A stretch of 35,919 nt of DNA from a virus. The stretch covers positions 1 through 35,919 of IMG/VR virus record IMGVR_UViG_3300042731_009617. One strand, given 5' to 3'. Below, piece by piece: positions 20,364-28,949 of the stretch. How positions within the stretch are numbered: position 1 is the first letter of the stretch; the number at the start of each line of letters is the position of its first letter. A program made the translations under genes and the position numbers. The notes under the pieces were generated by a model, which saw nothing but the letters and a program-made list of their open reading frames with translations, ran no database searches and was not told the DNA's origin.

Positions 20364-22344
20364 CAATATCAACCATATCGGTACCGATTGGATACTCGAG
20401 CGGGCCGAGGCCCTCCCCGTCGAGATGGTTCAAACCTCCCCCGTGGAGTTCAACGAGAAACACCGATACCTCCCCGCCAGCGTGAGCCGGTTCCCGGGGT
20501 ACATCGACTACTCGGCGTTCCCCTACTGGCCGGAGATTGTCGACTCGATGGACGTCCGCTCCCCGGTTCGGGAGGGATACGTGATGAAGGGGGTACAGGT
20601 CGCTTTCACCACGGGGGTCGAGTCCGTCGTGCTCTACGCCGGGGCGCACGTTCGGACAGTGCCGGTGATGTACGTGACCGCCGACAAGGAGCTCGCCGGG
20701 AGCCGGATTGAGCACAACTTCATTCCGATGTTCCAGCAATCCGGGTTCGGCGACATCTTCCAGTCCGCCGATGAGGGGAACAGCCGGAAGACGGGCAAGA
20801 CGAGAAAGCATCTCCAGTGGATCGGCGGGGGGTACATGATCCCCCAGGGCGCCAAGAACGCGGACAAGATGCGGCAGGTATCGATCATGTTCCTCTTGCT
20901 CGATGAAGTCGACGCGTGGGCGGATCTGGCGAACGACGGCGATCCGATTCAGCTGTTGAAAGACCGAACCTCGGCGTTTGACCAAATCCGGAAGATCCTC
21001 ATCGGCTCCTCTCCGTTGCTCTCCGGGTCCAGCCGAATCCACAAGCTGTACCAGCGCGGAGATCAACGGGTCTACAAGCTCCGCTGCCTCAAATGCGGGT
21101 TCCCGCAGGCCCTCAGGTGGAGCGGGGAGAACAAGGAGACCGGGAAGAAGTACGGGTTCGCGTGGGACTTCACCGAAGAGGGGCCCCTCGACCTGGAGAG
21201 CTGCCGATACCACTGCCAAAACTGCCACCACGCCCACTTCGAGCACGACAAGCCGCGGCTCATCCACGCCGACAACGCGTTTTGGGAGCCGACCGCGGTC
21301 CCGGTAGAGCCCAACATCCGAAGCTGGCATATCCCGGCGATGCTCTCGCCATACGGGGTGCAACCCTGGTCGAAATGCGTCTCCCGCTGGCTCGACGCCG
21401 TGGACAAGGAGACCGGGAAGACCAAGAGCGTAAGCGCCCTCCAGGTGTTCTACAACAACATCCTCGGAGAACCCTTCGAGGTCTTCGGCGGCCGCGTCCG
21501 CTTCTCCGCGGTCTCCGCCCACCGGCGGCGCTGGTATCGCAAAGGGGAGATACCGAACACCGAGATCGCCGAGTACTGCGACTCCGAGGTCCTCTTCCTG
21601 ACCTGTACAGTGGATGTCCACCACGATGACCTGTTCGTGGCGATCTGGGGCTGGACCGCGGGGATGACGTGCTGGCTCATCGACTACCAACGCATCACCG
21701 ACGACTCCGAAGGAGGATGCGAGCTCATCGAGTCGCCGGCCTGGGCAGCCCTGCAGAAGATCATCGACGAGGGAGAATGGACGGCCGATGACGAAAAAAC
21801 CTACCGGCTCGCAATGACGTTCATCGACGCCAACTGGGGAGAATCCACCTCAACCGTGGTCGACTTCTGCGCCCAATACGAATCCGGCGTCTACCCGATC
21901 ATGGGCCGAAGGCGAACCGCGTCCGCATCGACGTTCAAGGAGTTCTCCGAGTTCACCACGCAGTCCGGGACAACCGGCTATCTCCTCTTGGTAGATCACT
22001 ACAAAGACAGGCTTGCCCCGGTGCTGCGGCGAACATGGAGGCCGGACGACGGAAAACAAGAGCAGTACACCTTCAATGCCCCATTGGATACTACAGACGA
22101 CGAGCTCCGCGAGCTCACCAAGGAATACCGTCGAGAAAAGAAACAGCCAAACGGGACCGTGACCTACGAATGGCACCGCCCCCACGGCGCCGCCAACGAG
22201 CTCTGGGACCTCATGGTTTACGGCCACGCGTCGGTTGAAATCCTGGCCTGGATGGTTTGCGTGAAGCATTTCGAGCTGGATTCGGTGGATTGGCGCCAGT
22301 TTTGGGACTATTGCCGGGGTGGAGTGTTCTTCGAAGCGGCCTAG
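20356..22344 (+). CDS. Terminase large subunit, GpA family
   Basis: 662 residues, a usual GpA length. The ATPase part carries a GpA-type P-loop variant, VMKGVQVAFTTG (family usually KxxQxGxTE), and the Walker B LLLDEVDAW near 180. A zinc ribbon lies at about 243-290 (LKCGFPQAL, then CRYHCQNCHH). The nuclease part has the VDVHHDDLFVAIWGW strand and the terminal HGAANELWDLMVYG. It moves DNA into the prohead and cuts it. The last part (FELDSVDWRQFWDYC, about 640-655) is present a second time, in decayed form, at 23966 on the far side of the inserted cassette. This suggests the 3' end was rebuilt or duplicated. Confidence 0.92.
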   Translation: MCDNINHIGTDWILERAEALPVEMVQTSPVEFNEKHRYLPASVSRFPGYIDYSAFPYWPEIVDSMDVRSPVREGYVMKGVQVAFTTGVESVVLYAGAHVRTVPVMYVTADKELAGSRIEHNFIPMFQQSGFGDIFQSADEGNSRKTGKTRKHLQWIGGGYMIPQGAKNADKMRQVSIMFLLLDEVDAWADLANDGDPIQLLKDRTSAFDQIRKILIGSSPLLSGSSRIHKLYQRGDQRVYKLRCLKCGFPQALRWSGENKETGKKYGFAWDFTEEGPLDLESCRYHCQNCHHAHFEHDKPRLIHADNAFWEPTAVPVEPNIRSWHIPAMLSPYGVQPWSKCVSRWLDAVDKETGKTKSVSALQVFYNNILGEPFEVFGGRVRFSAVSAHRRRWYRKGEIPNTEIAEYCDSEVLFLTCTVDVHHDDLFVAIWGWTAGMTCWLIDYQRITDDSEGGCELIESPAWAALQKIIDEGEWTADDEKTYRLAMTFIDANWGESTSTVVDFCAQYESGVYPIMGRRRTASASTFKEFSEFTTQSGTTGYLLLVDHYKDRLAPVLRRTWRPDDGKQEQYTFNAPLDTTDDELRELTKEYRREKKQPNGTVTYEWHRPHGAANELWDLMVYGHASVEILAWMVCVKHFELDSVDWRQFWDYCRGGVFFEAA

Positions 22345-22439
22345 TCGTAACGATTCTTGAAAACGTCCTTTTTTGTTAATATTGAGAATTGACAAGATCG
22401 CAGGTTATACGAACTACAATTTCCTTCATCGAAAGGAAA
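22345..22439. terminator. AT-rich gap with hairpin at the convergent end of the protease gene
   Basis: TTTCCTT (22420-22426) and AAGGAAA (22433-22439) form a perfect 7-bp stem with loop CATCGA, directly beyond the stop of the minus-strand protease gene. There is no strong U run on that strand, so it may be a weak terminator or an RNA stabiliser. The rest of the gap is AT-rich, with T6 near 22369. Confidence 0.45.
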
Positions 22440-23459
22440 CTACTTTCGTCTTCGGTGTTTTGGTTGCTTGGGTCTGGTCTTGATTTCTTGGGGTCGCTGT
22501 ATAGAAGCTGGCTGTGGTTTTGCTGCTAATGATTGGACAACATTTTTTACCCAGATTTTATCGTGGTTGGTTATAACAATCTTAGTAGTAGGTGATCTTT
22601 CAAACAAAATGGTCATCAAATGGTAGGATGTTAATACTTCATCTTGAAGATCCTGGCTGTCTTCCAAGTTTTCAATGTTTAGCTGCTGCTTAAGCGCTTC
22701 TTCCCGATCAATTCGATGCCCATGTATTTTATGTTCTTCTGTGTCGTTGAAGTACTTCGCTGTTTTTTCGGCAAGTTCTTCTGCATTATTTTGTCCTGCA
22801 AACATTCGGTCTTTGAGCCATTTTGTAACCATCTGTTCCCCATACTCAAGAACATTTTTTGATTCTTGAAGCAAAGATGGCCCCAGGGTTTGAAGTACTG
22901 GCGCCCAAAGATGGGCTTGTTTTATATCTTCAGAAAGTTCCTTACGAGCCCGCTCGAATTGTTGATGTATTGCCCCTGCTGGCACTGATCTTCCCCCTAA
23001 ACCAATTTGGGGATCGATTGGTCCTAACTGACTCTGTTTGCCCATGATGATTTTGTTTGCAGCCAGAGAAATCATAGTTCCAGCGGACATAGCATAGGTT
23101 GGTATTATTACTTCGATGTAATCAAATTTGCTATGCAAGTATTCAACAAGTGTCTCAGTGGCTGCAGCCTGTCCACCCGGAGTATGCAAAATTAACGTCA
23201 GTCCTTTGTCCCAATTCATCCCATGGAGAGCCGACATGAAACCGTTTATTTCTTCCAATGTTATCTGTATATCATAAGCTGGAACCATCGGTTTTTGCAG
23301 AAAAGAAGAAGCGTAGAAGATTACGTTGCTACCTTTTCGAAGGTTTGAAATATTGTTCAGAGTTTGTTGTTGTTTTTGGTTAAGCCAACTAGCTTTCTTT
23401 TCATCCGGCTGTTTGTCCATCTCTCGGATGAACTCATTCCACGCAGGTTTTTCTGGCAT
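22440..23459 (-). CDS. SDH-type (ClpP/SppA-like) serine protease
   Basis: 339 residues of the SDH proteinase family (serine dehydrogenase-like ClpP-fold proteases). Conserved parts are HTPGG (92-96), the nucleophile Ser125 in YAMSAGTMISLAA, and the LGPIDPQ block (145-151). The last 50 residues are Pro/Lys/Arg-rich and unstructured. No signal peptide or membrane span is seen, so it acts in the cytoplasm or at the membrane face. It starts 3 bases after the stop of a 60-residue gene on the same strand. The AT-rich composition and opposite strand, between terminase and portal, mark it as cargo. Anti-phage or superinfection-exclusion activity is an inference. Confidence 0.82.
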   Translation of the reverse strand: MPEKPAWNEFIREMDKQPDEKKASWLNQKQQQTLNNISNLRKGSNVIFYASSFLQKPMVPAYDIQITLEEINGFMSALHGMNWDKGLTLILHTPGGQAAATETLVEYLHSKFDYIEVIIPTYAMSAGTMISLAANKIIMGKQSQLGPIDPQIGLGGRSVPAGAIHQQFERARKELSEDIKQAHLWAPVLQTLGPSLLQESKNVLEYGEQMVTKWLKDRMFAGQNNAEELAEKTAKYFNDTEEHKIHGHRIDREEALKQQLNIENLEDSQDLQDEVLTSYHLMTILFERSPTTKIVITNHDKIWVKNVVQSLAAKPQPASIQRPQEIKTRPKQPKHRRRK

Positions 23460-23462
23460 GTT

Positions 23463-23645
23463 TTAACTCAGGATAACTGACAGGGGATGGTTAATATCTC
23501 TGTGGCCATTGTCTACTTCGCTGCTGTTACAGCTGACAGCCACATCTATAATTTCTTGCTGCTCTCGATATTGTTTATAGAGTTCGTCAGCTTTTTCCAA
23601 TGCTTCCAGCATCTCCGATTCAGTGATTTTTTTATATTCTTTCAT
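23463..23645 (-). CDS. 60-residue protein in operon with the SDH protease
   Basis: Small protein with an amphipathic, coiled-coil-like first half (TESEMLEALEKADELYKQYREQ) and a polar second half ending HPLSVILS. Not recognised. AAAAGGAG precedes its ATG. It is the first gene of the operon and ends 3 bases before the protease start, so it is likely a regulator, adaptor, inhibitor or substrate of the protease. It is short, but the strong ribosome site and the tight spacing support it. Confidence 0.6.
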   Translation of the reverse strand: MKEYKKITESEMLEALEKADELYKQYREQQEIIDVAVSCNSSEVDNGHRDINHPLSVILS

Positions 23646-23663
23646 GTGCTTCTCCTTTTAGTT

Positions 23664-23671
23664 GGTTAACC
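23664..23671. promoter_or_regulatory. GGTTAACC palindrome upstream of the protease operon
   Basis: The same GGTTAACC core occurs in the cluster at 17632-17684. Here it lies just ahead of the ribosome site of the 60-residue gene, with a related GTTAAT near 23695. It may be a shared operator used by the same regulator on both cargo islands. Confidence 0.4.
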
Positions 23672-23965
23672 TAAAGTTCTCATTTTTCAAATCGTTAATC
23701 CAAAGGGATCACATTGGGCCACATACAACGCAGTCGGCATATTGGACAACCTGCCACTCTACAGTCCTTCGCATATTTTATTTCCTCCACAAACAGGTGA
23801 ACCTGTCTATATTATAAATCCTAAATATTATCAACGCAATAAACGAACCGGTACCATCAAAATATATAACAATACTGTAGGATGAAAATTCCAAAAGGCT
23901 TACGCGTGCGAGGGGATTTCTGCGTACAGGGGCTGGTCATCAAGAACGATATGCTATCAACGGGG

Positions 23966-24040
23966 CTTGATTCGGTGAATCGCCACCAATTTTGGAAATA
24001 TTTTCGTAGATTTTTTCTATTCCATATCCTGCTGAAATAA
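23966..24040 (+). pseudogene. Decayed second copy of the terminase large subunit 3' end
   Basis: In one frame this reads LDSVNRHQFWKYFRR, to be compared with LDSVDWRQFWDYCRG at residues near the end of the intact terminase. The similarity is also at DNA level: about 30 of 43 bases agree by eye between 22276 and 23966 onward, including the shared runs GATTCGGTG and TTTTGG. The frame ends at TAA 24038-24040. Upstream of the match similarity fades. The copy lies on the far side of the 1.6-kb protease cassette from the intact end. Confidence 0.65.
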
Positions 24041-24139
24041 ATACAAAAAAACACCGTCGCACCCCTTTAATCCGTCTATACCCTCAAAAAAAATGCTCCT
24101 AACCCTTTACAGATTTTTCGCCTTAACTAAAGGCTTAAC

Positions 24140-24406
24140 ATGAGTTCAGTAGTCACAGCGGAATGGCTCCAATCCCGAATCACCGCTACCAAGGCGATGA
24201 TCGAGGAGTACGAGTCCGCTGTAATTGCCCTCTCCACCGGCACTGTAAAGAGCTACACCCTCAACACCGGGCAGACCACTCAAAGCGTGACCAAGAAGGA
24301 CGTTTCCCGCCTTCAGGCTGACATCGATTCGATGTACGGACGGCTCGACTACTGGGACATGCGCCTCAACGGCGGCGGCCCTTCGATCTACGTGAGGGGG
24401 GCATGA
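24140..24406 (+). CDS. Small head-tail connector (gpW-like) protein
   Basis: 88 residues. N-terminal helices, then TGTVKSYTLNTGQTTQSVTK as a hairpin, followed by a helix (DVSRLQADIDSMYGRLDYW). This is the shape of gpW-type and related small head-tail proteins normally found next to the portal gene. AAAGG precedes the ATG; the end overlaps the portal start. The family call is by shape and place. Confidence 0.6.
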   Translation: MSSVVTAEWLQSRITATKAMIEEYESAVIALSTGTVKSYTLNTGQTTQSVTKKDVSRLQADIDSMYGRLDYWDMRLNGGGPSIYVRGA

Positions 24407-26055
24407 TGAGCTGGGGTCCCGTTCCCGTTATTGAAGAGCAGGAGCTTCCGTGGGTGTGGCCCGAGTCTGCCGGTCCCCCTCCGGAGGCGGAGGCCTCCTC
24501 CGCGTTTCCCACCACCCCCTCCGGGGCGTACGACGGGAGTAACTTCCTCGAGGGCGTGGACGGGCTGATCGATCAGATCTCGACGCTCGACTACTGGACG
24601 TTGCGGGCCCGGTCCGCGGCGCTGTTCTACGGCAACTCGTACGGTCGGGGGATCGTCCGCCGGTTTGTGACGGACATCATCAACACCGGGCTGACTCCCG
24701 AGAGCATCCCCGAGGAATCCATCCTCGGCCTCCCCGATGACTCCCTCTCCGAGTGGTCGGAGATGCGCGAGAAGCGATTTCGCCTTTATGGGGAATCGAA
24801 AGAGATCATCGACGCCAAGGGATACCGCGAGGACGGGGTTCTCCAGGCCCAAATCTACCTCGAGGCGCTCGTGGCCGGGGATTGCCTGGTCATCTGCCGA
24901 CAGGACAAGGACACCGGGCTTCCTCAGCTTCAGATCGTCAACGGCGACCGGGTCCAGACCCCTCCGGACCGGTGGGACGAGGAGAACCTGGTCGACGGTG
25001 TCAAGCTCGACGACCGCGGCCGCCACCTCGGTTACTGGGTGTACCAGGGGACGAACGAGATTATGGATGACCGGTGGGCGTACATTCCCACCCACGGAGC
25101 GAGCACCGGCCGGCGGACGGCCTGGATGGTCTACGGCATCGACAAGCGCGAGGACGGCGTCCGCGGGGAACCCCTGCTCGCCATCGCCATCCAGCCCCTG
25201 AACGAGATCCTGAAATACCGGGGCGCGGCTCAATTGAAGGCGGCTATCAACTCGATGATCATCGGCTTTATCAAGCGCACCCAGGACAAGCCGGCTTCTT
25301 TGCCCGTGCAAGGGGGCGCGGTCAAGAAGACCACGGTCGCCAATACCAGTGGGACGACATCACCGGTCAATCTGACCCAGATCATGCCGGGGGTGTTCAT
25401 GGAGCGTTTGCAGCCGGGGGAGGAACCGGTACCGCACTCTGTCCACGGCACGGACGTGAACTTCGGGCAGTTCGAGGCGGCGGTGATGGTGGGGCTCTCC
25501 TGGGCTCTCCAGATCCCCCCCGAGATCCTCCTGATGAGCTTCAACAAGAACTACTCCGCGAGCCAGGCGGCGACCAACAAGTGGAAGACGCTCATCGCCA
25601 AGGAACGCCCCCGCTTTGCCGCGGCCCACCCCAAGAACCTGTGGGAGGAGTGGTTCATCGCCGAGCTGATGCTCGGGAAGTTCGAAGCCGCGGGCTTCTT
25701 CGAGGCTTTCCGGGATCCGAAGCGGTACGACGAGAAGCGCGCATGGCTGCAGACCGAGTGGTTCGGCCAGGTGGAGCCGTCGGTGGACATCGTCAAGCAG
25801 ACCACCGGTTACAAGGCGATGGTCAACGAGGGGTGGACGACCAACACGCGGACCGCCCGGGAGCTCAACGGCTCGAAGTGGAGCCACAACATCAAGCAGG
25901 TGGCCAAGGAGAACGCCGAGAAAGCCAAGGCGATGCGTCCCCTCCTCGATCTTCAGAAGGAATTCGGCAACGACGCGGTCGAGGCGGTGATGCGGATAGC
26001 CCCCGAGCTGCTGGCGATGGCCCAGGCCGGGGCGGAAAGCGGGATCGAATCATGA
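24403..26055 (+). CDS. Portal protein, lambda B-type
   Basis: 550 residues. The sequence contains the hallmarks of the lambda-type portal family: an N-terminal RSAALFYGNSYGRGIVRRFV block, DYW residues, DRVQTPPDRWDEENLVDGVKLDD in the wing/stem area, and a C-terminal helical and crown region. Twelve copies form the ring through which DNA enters and leaves the capsid. It follows the gpW-like gene by a 4-base overlap and its stop overlaps the S49 protease start, as in lambda B and C. A late antisense frame over it is an artefact of the GC-rich coding. Confidence 0.9.
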   Translation: MMSWGPVPVIEEQELPWVWPESAGPPPEAEASSAFPTTPSGAYDGSNFLEGVDGLIDQISTLDYWTLRARSAALFYGNSYGRGIVRRFVTDIINTGLTPESIPEESILGLPDDSLSEWSEMREKRFRLYGESKEIIDAKGYREDGVLQAQIYLEALVAGDCLVICRQDKDTGLPQLQIVNGDRVQTPPDRWDEENLVDGVKLDDRGRHLGYWVYQGTNEIMDDRWAYIPTHGASTGRRTAWMVYGIDKREDGVRGEPLLAIAIQPLNEILKYRGAAQLKAAINSMIIGFIKRTQDKPASLPVQGGAVKKTTVANTSGTTSPVNLTQIMPGVFMERLQPGEEPVPHSVHGTDVNFGQFEAAVMVGLSWALQIPPEILLMSFNKNYSASQAATNKWKTLIAKERPRFAAAHPKNLWEEWFIAELMLGKFEAAGFFEAFRDPKRYDEKRAWLQTEWFGQVEPSVDIVKQTTGYKAMVNEGWTTNTRTARELNGSKWSHNIKQVAKENAEKAKAMRPLLDLQKEFGNDAVEAVMRIAPELLAMAQAGAESGIES

Positions 26056-27188
26056 CGACATGGTTGATGGTACAGTCCGAGATTGACCGGATTGAAGCGC
26101 TCAGAGCTCAGGCCTCGCAACGGATCACTGCGCTGGACATCGAGCCCGATGTCGTGGACGTGGACGCCGCGGCCAAGGAGGAGGACGCTCTCGACATCGT
26201 CGACGGCGTGGCGCTCATCAAGATCGAGGGGATCCTGACGCCGAAGCGAATCCGGTGGCTCGACTGGTTCGACGAGAAGCAGGCGGTCTACAGCGAGATC
26301 GAAGCCAAGGTCAGAGAGGCCGAGGCGCGCGGGGCCCAGAAGATTGTCTTTTCTATCAACAGCCCGGGGGGTGACCTCGAGGGGCTGTACGACGCGATGG
26401 CCACCATCGCGTCCGCATCCATCCCCACGGAGACGGTGAGCGGATACCTGCTCGCGTCAGGGGCGTATATGCTGGCGTCCCAAACCGACAAGATCACGGC
26501 TCAGAACGACGTGTCCCTGGTGGGCAGCGTGGGGGTGGCCACCTCGCGCATGTCGTTGGAGTTCATCAAGGACATCGCCAACACGGACAGCCCCAAGAAG
26601 CGGCCGAATGTGTCGACCGAGGAGGGGGTCAAGGCCGTCCAGGAGGAGCTGGACGACATCTATCAGGTGCTGGCCGAGCAGATCGCCGAGGGTCGCAACA
26701 CCTCGGTGCGGACGGTCAAGAGAGACTACGGCGAGGGCGCGGTGATGACAGCGCGCACCGCCCTGCAACGCAAAATGATCGATGCCATCGGCATCGCGCA
26801 ACCAACCACCGCCAAAAAGGCGGCAACCACAGGAGTAAACATGGACGCGAAAACACTCAGAGGGGAGCACCGCGAGACCTTCGACGCCGTCTTCGAGATG
26901 GGACGGCGGGCCGAGCGGGAGCAGGTGTGCGCCCACTTGGTCCTCGCTGAGGGGAGCGGGGATTTCGAGGCGGCGCACCAGGCCATCAAGGAGGGCGAGG
27001 GGGTCACGCAGCTCGTGGTGGCGCACCATCAGTCCGCGGCGATGAGACGTCAACACATCCAGGCGCGGCAAGAGGACAACCCTCCCCCGGTCAACGCCGG
27101 CGGGGAGGCGCCGCCTACCGACGAGACGTCGAAGATCAAGGCGGAGATGGAGGCCGACTGCGAGGGTCTCGCCTGGGAGGAGGTGTGA
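26052..27188 (+). CDS. Capsid assembly protease (S49/lambda C) with scaffold domain
   Basis: 378 residues. The S49 (SppA-like) protease covers about 45-255, with INSPGG at 102-107 and the nucleophile Ser136 in YLLASGAYML, and the LVGSVGV block at 156-162. A C-terminal scaffold-like part (264-378) is helical and charged (EMGRRAEREQVCAHLVLAEG). The protease cuts the scaffold and portal during head maturation. The real start is the ATG at 26052; the long frame beginning at 25074 runs antiphase over the portal gene. An internal start makes the scaffold alone (next entry), as in lambda C/Nu3. Confidence 0.9.
   Translation: MTTWLMVQSEIDRIEALRAQASQRITALDIEPDVVDVDAAAKEEDALDIVDGVALIKIEGILTPKRIRWLDWFDEKQAVYSEIEAKVREAEARGAQKIVFSINSPGGDLEGLYDAMATIASASIPTETVSGYLLASGAYMLASQTDKITAQNDVSLVGSVGVATSRMSLEFIKDIANTDSPKKRPNVSTEEGVKAVQEELDDIYQVLAEQIAEGRNTSVRTVKRDYGEGAVMTARTALQRKMIDAIGIAQPTTAKKAATTGVNMDAKTLRGEHRETFDAVFEMGRRAEREQVCAHLVLAEGSGDFEAAHQAIKEGEGVTQLVVAHHQSAAMRRQHIQARQEDNPPPVNAGGEAPPTDETSKIKAEMEADCEGLAWEEV
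26841..27188 (+). CDS. Nested scaffold protein (Nu3-like), in frame in the protease gene
   Basis: The ATG at 26841 is in frame with the protease (codon 264) and has AGGAG at 26831-26835 at good spacing. It would give 115 residues covering the scaffold part only. Lambda uses exactly this scheme to make Nu3 in excess of C. This is a prediction from sequence. Confidence 0.75.
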   Translation: MDAKTLRGEHRETFDAVFEMGRRAEREQVCAHLVLAEGSGDFEAAHQAIKEGEGVTQLVVAHHQSAAMRRQHIQARQEDNPPPVNAGGEAPPTDETSKIKAEMEADCEGLAWEEV

Positions 27189-27189
27189 T

Positions 27190-27588
27190 ATGCCGCTGAT
27201 CGTCACGAAAAACGTCATCAACGACGGCGTCATCGCCGCCGGCGAGTTCGAGGACCAGGTGCTGACGAGCGCCGGCGCCGAGACCTATCTCGACAACACG
27301 CTCCTCGCCATGGACACGAGCACGTGGAAGCTCGTGCCCTACGTCAAGGGCGGGTCGACGAACGGAAACGGCGTGGTCTACGGGGTGCTCACGAAAGGGT
27401 TCTCCGCGGCCGGCGCCGGGGATACGCCGGTCCGTCCCATGCTCACCGGGAAGCTGGTCACCGGCAAGACGGTGATTCACGCGGACGGCGACGCGAGCAA
27501 TATCGACAACTCGGTCAAGATGCTCTGCAAGGATCAGGGCGTCTTGCTGCTGGATGCGGCCGATCTGTACGTCGCAGACAACCGTTAA
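27190..27588 (+). CDS. Head decoration protein (lambda D-like)
   Basis: 132 residues. Beta-rich, with TSAGAETYLDNTLLAMDTSTWKL and VYGVLTKGFSAAGAG then a C-terminal LLDAADLYVADNR, as in decoration proteins that cap the capsid trimers and brace the expanded head. Its place between protease/scaffold and major capsid gene is the lambda order. A few bases separate it from the preceding stop. Confidence 0.82.
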   Translation: MPLIVTKNVINDGVIAAGEFEDQVLTSAGAETYLDNTLLAMDTSTWKLVPYVKGGSTNGNGVVYGVLTKGFSAAGAGDTPVRPMLTGKLVTGKTVIHADGDASNIDNSVKMLCKDQGVLLLDAADLYVADNR

Positions 27589-27600
27589 AGGAGGGGACAG

Positions 27601-28689
27601 ATGACCGCAATCACCGTGAGACAACTCAAACCCTATTTCAACAACTCACCCGCTCCCACCTTCGTGGCGGGGCTCTTCCCGGTGGACGAGGATTCGTTCA
27701 AGAACTCCGAGAAGGTGGCCTGGGACGTGGAGCGTGAGGAGGAGGACGTCGCCGTGCCCTTGCCGAGTCCGGACTCCGGGTCACGGCACAACGAGACCGG
27801 CGACTACGATGACAAGGAAGTCATCCCGCCCAACTACTCGGAGAGCGGGTCCATCTCCGCATCGTCCCTCGGGAAGAGCCGGCAGATCGGCAAGACCGAG
27901 TACGACGATCCGGGGTTCCTGCGGGAGGCCGGGGAACGCGCCTCTCGTCTGGCGACGAAGCTCGAGAAGAAGCTTCGTCGCGGGATGGAGCTCCAAGGGA
28001 GCCAGATCCTCACCGATGTGAACGGGATCTCCCTCGTGGACGGTAACGGCGTTGTGATGTTCGCGCTGAACTACGAAGCCAAGGCCTCGCACTTCCCGAA
28101 TGCGGGCACGGCCTGGGGAGCCGCCACGCTGGTCCAGAAGCTCGGTGACGTCTCGGCGCTCTGCAATGAGGTCCGAAACGACGGCCTGGAGGATCCGAAA
28201 CGAATCCTCATCGGTGACGGTTCCTTCGAGAACCTGATCAACACGGACGGGTTCAAGGACCGGTTCGACGCGCGGCGGGCCGACTTCGGGGAGTTCAACA
28301 AGCTCAAGACCGGGGGAACCCGCGGGGCGCACTACCGGGGAACCCTCGATCTCGAGAGCTTCAAGGTCGACATGTGGACCTACTCCGGGCGCTACAAGCA
28401 TCCGGAGACCGGTTTGAAGACCAAGTTCATCGGCGACAGCAAGCTCGTGGTGCTGGCCGACGGGCGGTTCCAGACCGTGTTCGGCCGGGTGTTCAAGTTC
28501 AACAACGGTCAGGCGGTTCCGATCCCACAGCTCCGGCGCCGGGCGAAGATGCGCAAGCAGGGACTGGACATTTTCTTCAACAACTGGGTTGAGAAGAACG
28601 GATCCGCGGTCACCCTCGAGCTGAGCTCGCGGCCGCTGCTCATCCCGATAGCCATCGACACCTTCGGGTGCCTCGATACGGGGATCTGA
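27601..28689 (+). CDS. Major capsid protein, lambda E-type
   Basis: 362 residues, the usual length for the E family. Typical parts are the N-terminal arm (YFNNSPAPTFVAGLFP), a helix with RASRLATKLEKKLRRGMELQ, a strand domain with KRILIGDGSFENLIN, and the C-terminal axial domain (NGSAVTLELSSRPLLIPIA). GGAGGGG before the ATG gives strong translation. It assembles the HK97-fold shell. A good family marker for relating this phage to others. Confidence 0.92.
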   Translation: MTAITVRQLKPYFNNSPAPTFVAGLFPVDEDSFKNSEKVAWDVEREEEDVAVPLPSPDSGSRHNETGDYDDKEVIPPNYSESGSISASSLGKSRQIGKTEYDDPGFLREAGERASRLATKLEKKLRRGMELQGSQILTDVNGISLVDGNGVVMFALNYEAKASHFPNAGTAWGAATLVQKLGDVSALCNEVRNDGLEDPKRILIGDGSFENLINTDGFKDRFDARRADFGEFNKLKTGGTRGAHYRGTLDLESFKVDMWTYSGRYKHPETGLKTKFIGDSKLVVLADGRFQTVFGRVFKFNNGQAVPIPQLRRRAKMRKQGLDIFFNNWVEKNGSAVTLELSSRPLLIPIAIDTFGCLDTGI

Positions 28690-28691
28690 CC

Positions 28692-28949
28692 ATGAGCAAG
28701 AAAGACAAGAATCAGACACCGCCGAACCAACCCGGGACGCCGAAGGAGGAGCTGCCCAAGGGCGGAGCTCCCAAGGACGAGCCGCCGAAATACCTCTTGG
28801 CCAAGAAGAGGAGCAGCATCACGACCAAGGCGGGCATCCTCGATGACGTCAAGGTGAAGAAGCTGGGCGGCATCGACGCGTCGTACTTCGTGGGCGGCCA
28901 GGACATCATCGATGATCTGGTCGAGAGGGGGCTCCTGAAAGCGAAATGA
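28692..28949 (+). CDS. Small Pro/Lys-rich structural protein
   Basis: 85 residues. The first half is disordered and rich in Pro, Lys and Gly; the second half (TKAGILDDVKVKKLGGIDASYFVG, then IIDDLVERGLL) is a small folded piece. Position right after the major capsid gene suggests a head-completion or connector role. ATG at 28692 lies 2 bases after the capsid stop; its stop overlaps the next start. Confidence 0.6.
   Translation: MSKKDKNQTPPNQPGTPKEELPKGGAPKDEPPKYLLAKKRSSITTKAGILDDVKVKKLGGIDASYFVGGQDIIDDLVERGLLKAK

Larger units (their letters stand above)
23646..24139. other. AT-rich gene-free region beyond the cassette
   Basis: No credible gene over about 490 bases. It holds the leader and GGTTAACC site of the protease operon, then AT-rich sequence, then the decayed terminase end (23966-24007, own entry). 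Just before the portal cluster, GCCTT/AAGGC near 24121-24135 is a small hairpin followed by an AAAGG ribosome site. Only noise-level frames are found elsewhere. Confidence 0.5.

Noticed and set aside
20560-20630. Missing Walker A lysine in the terminase as a defect
   Set aside because: GpA-family terminases commonly have a QxGxTE-like loop without the classical GKT, so this is a normal variant.
20344-21690. 448-residue minus-strand frame
   Set aside because: Exactly antisense to the terminase large subunit; Pro/Val/Leu/Arg-rich composition is a GC-coding shadow.
24388-25311. 307-residue minus-strand frame
   Set aside because: Antisense to the portal gene with shadow-type composition.
25074-26051. 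Long upstream extension of the S49 protease frame
   Set aside because: It overlaps the portal gene out of frame; the protease clearly begins at the ATG at 26052.
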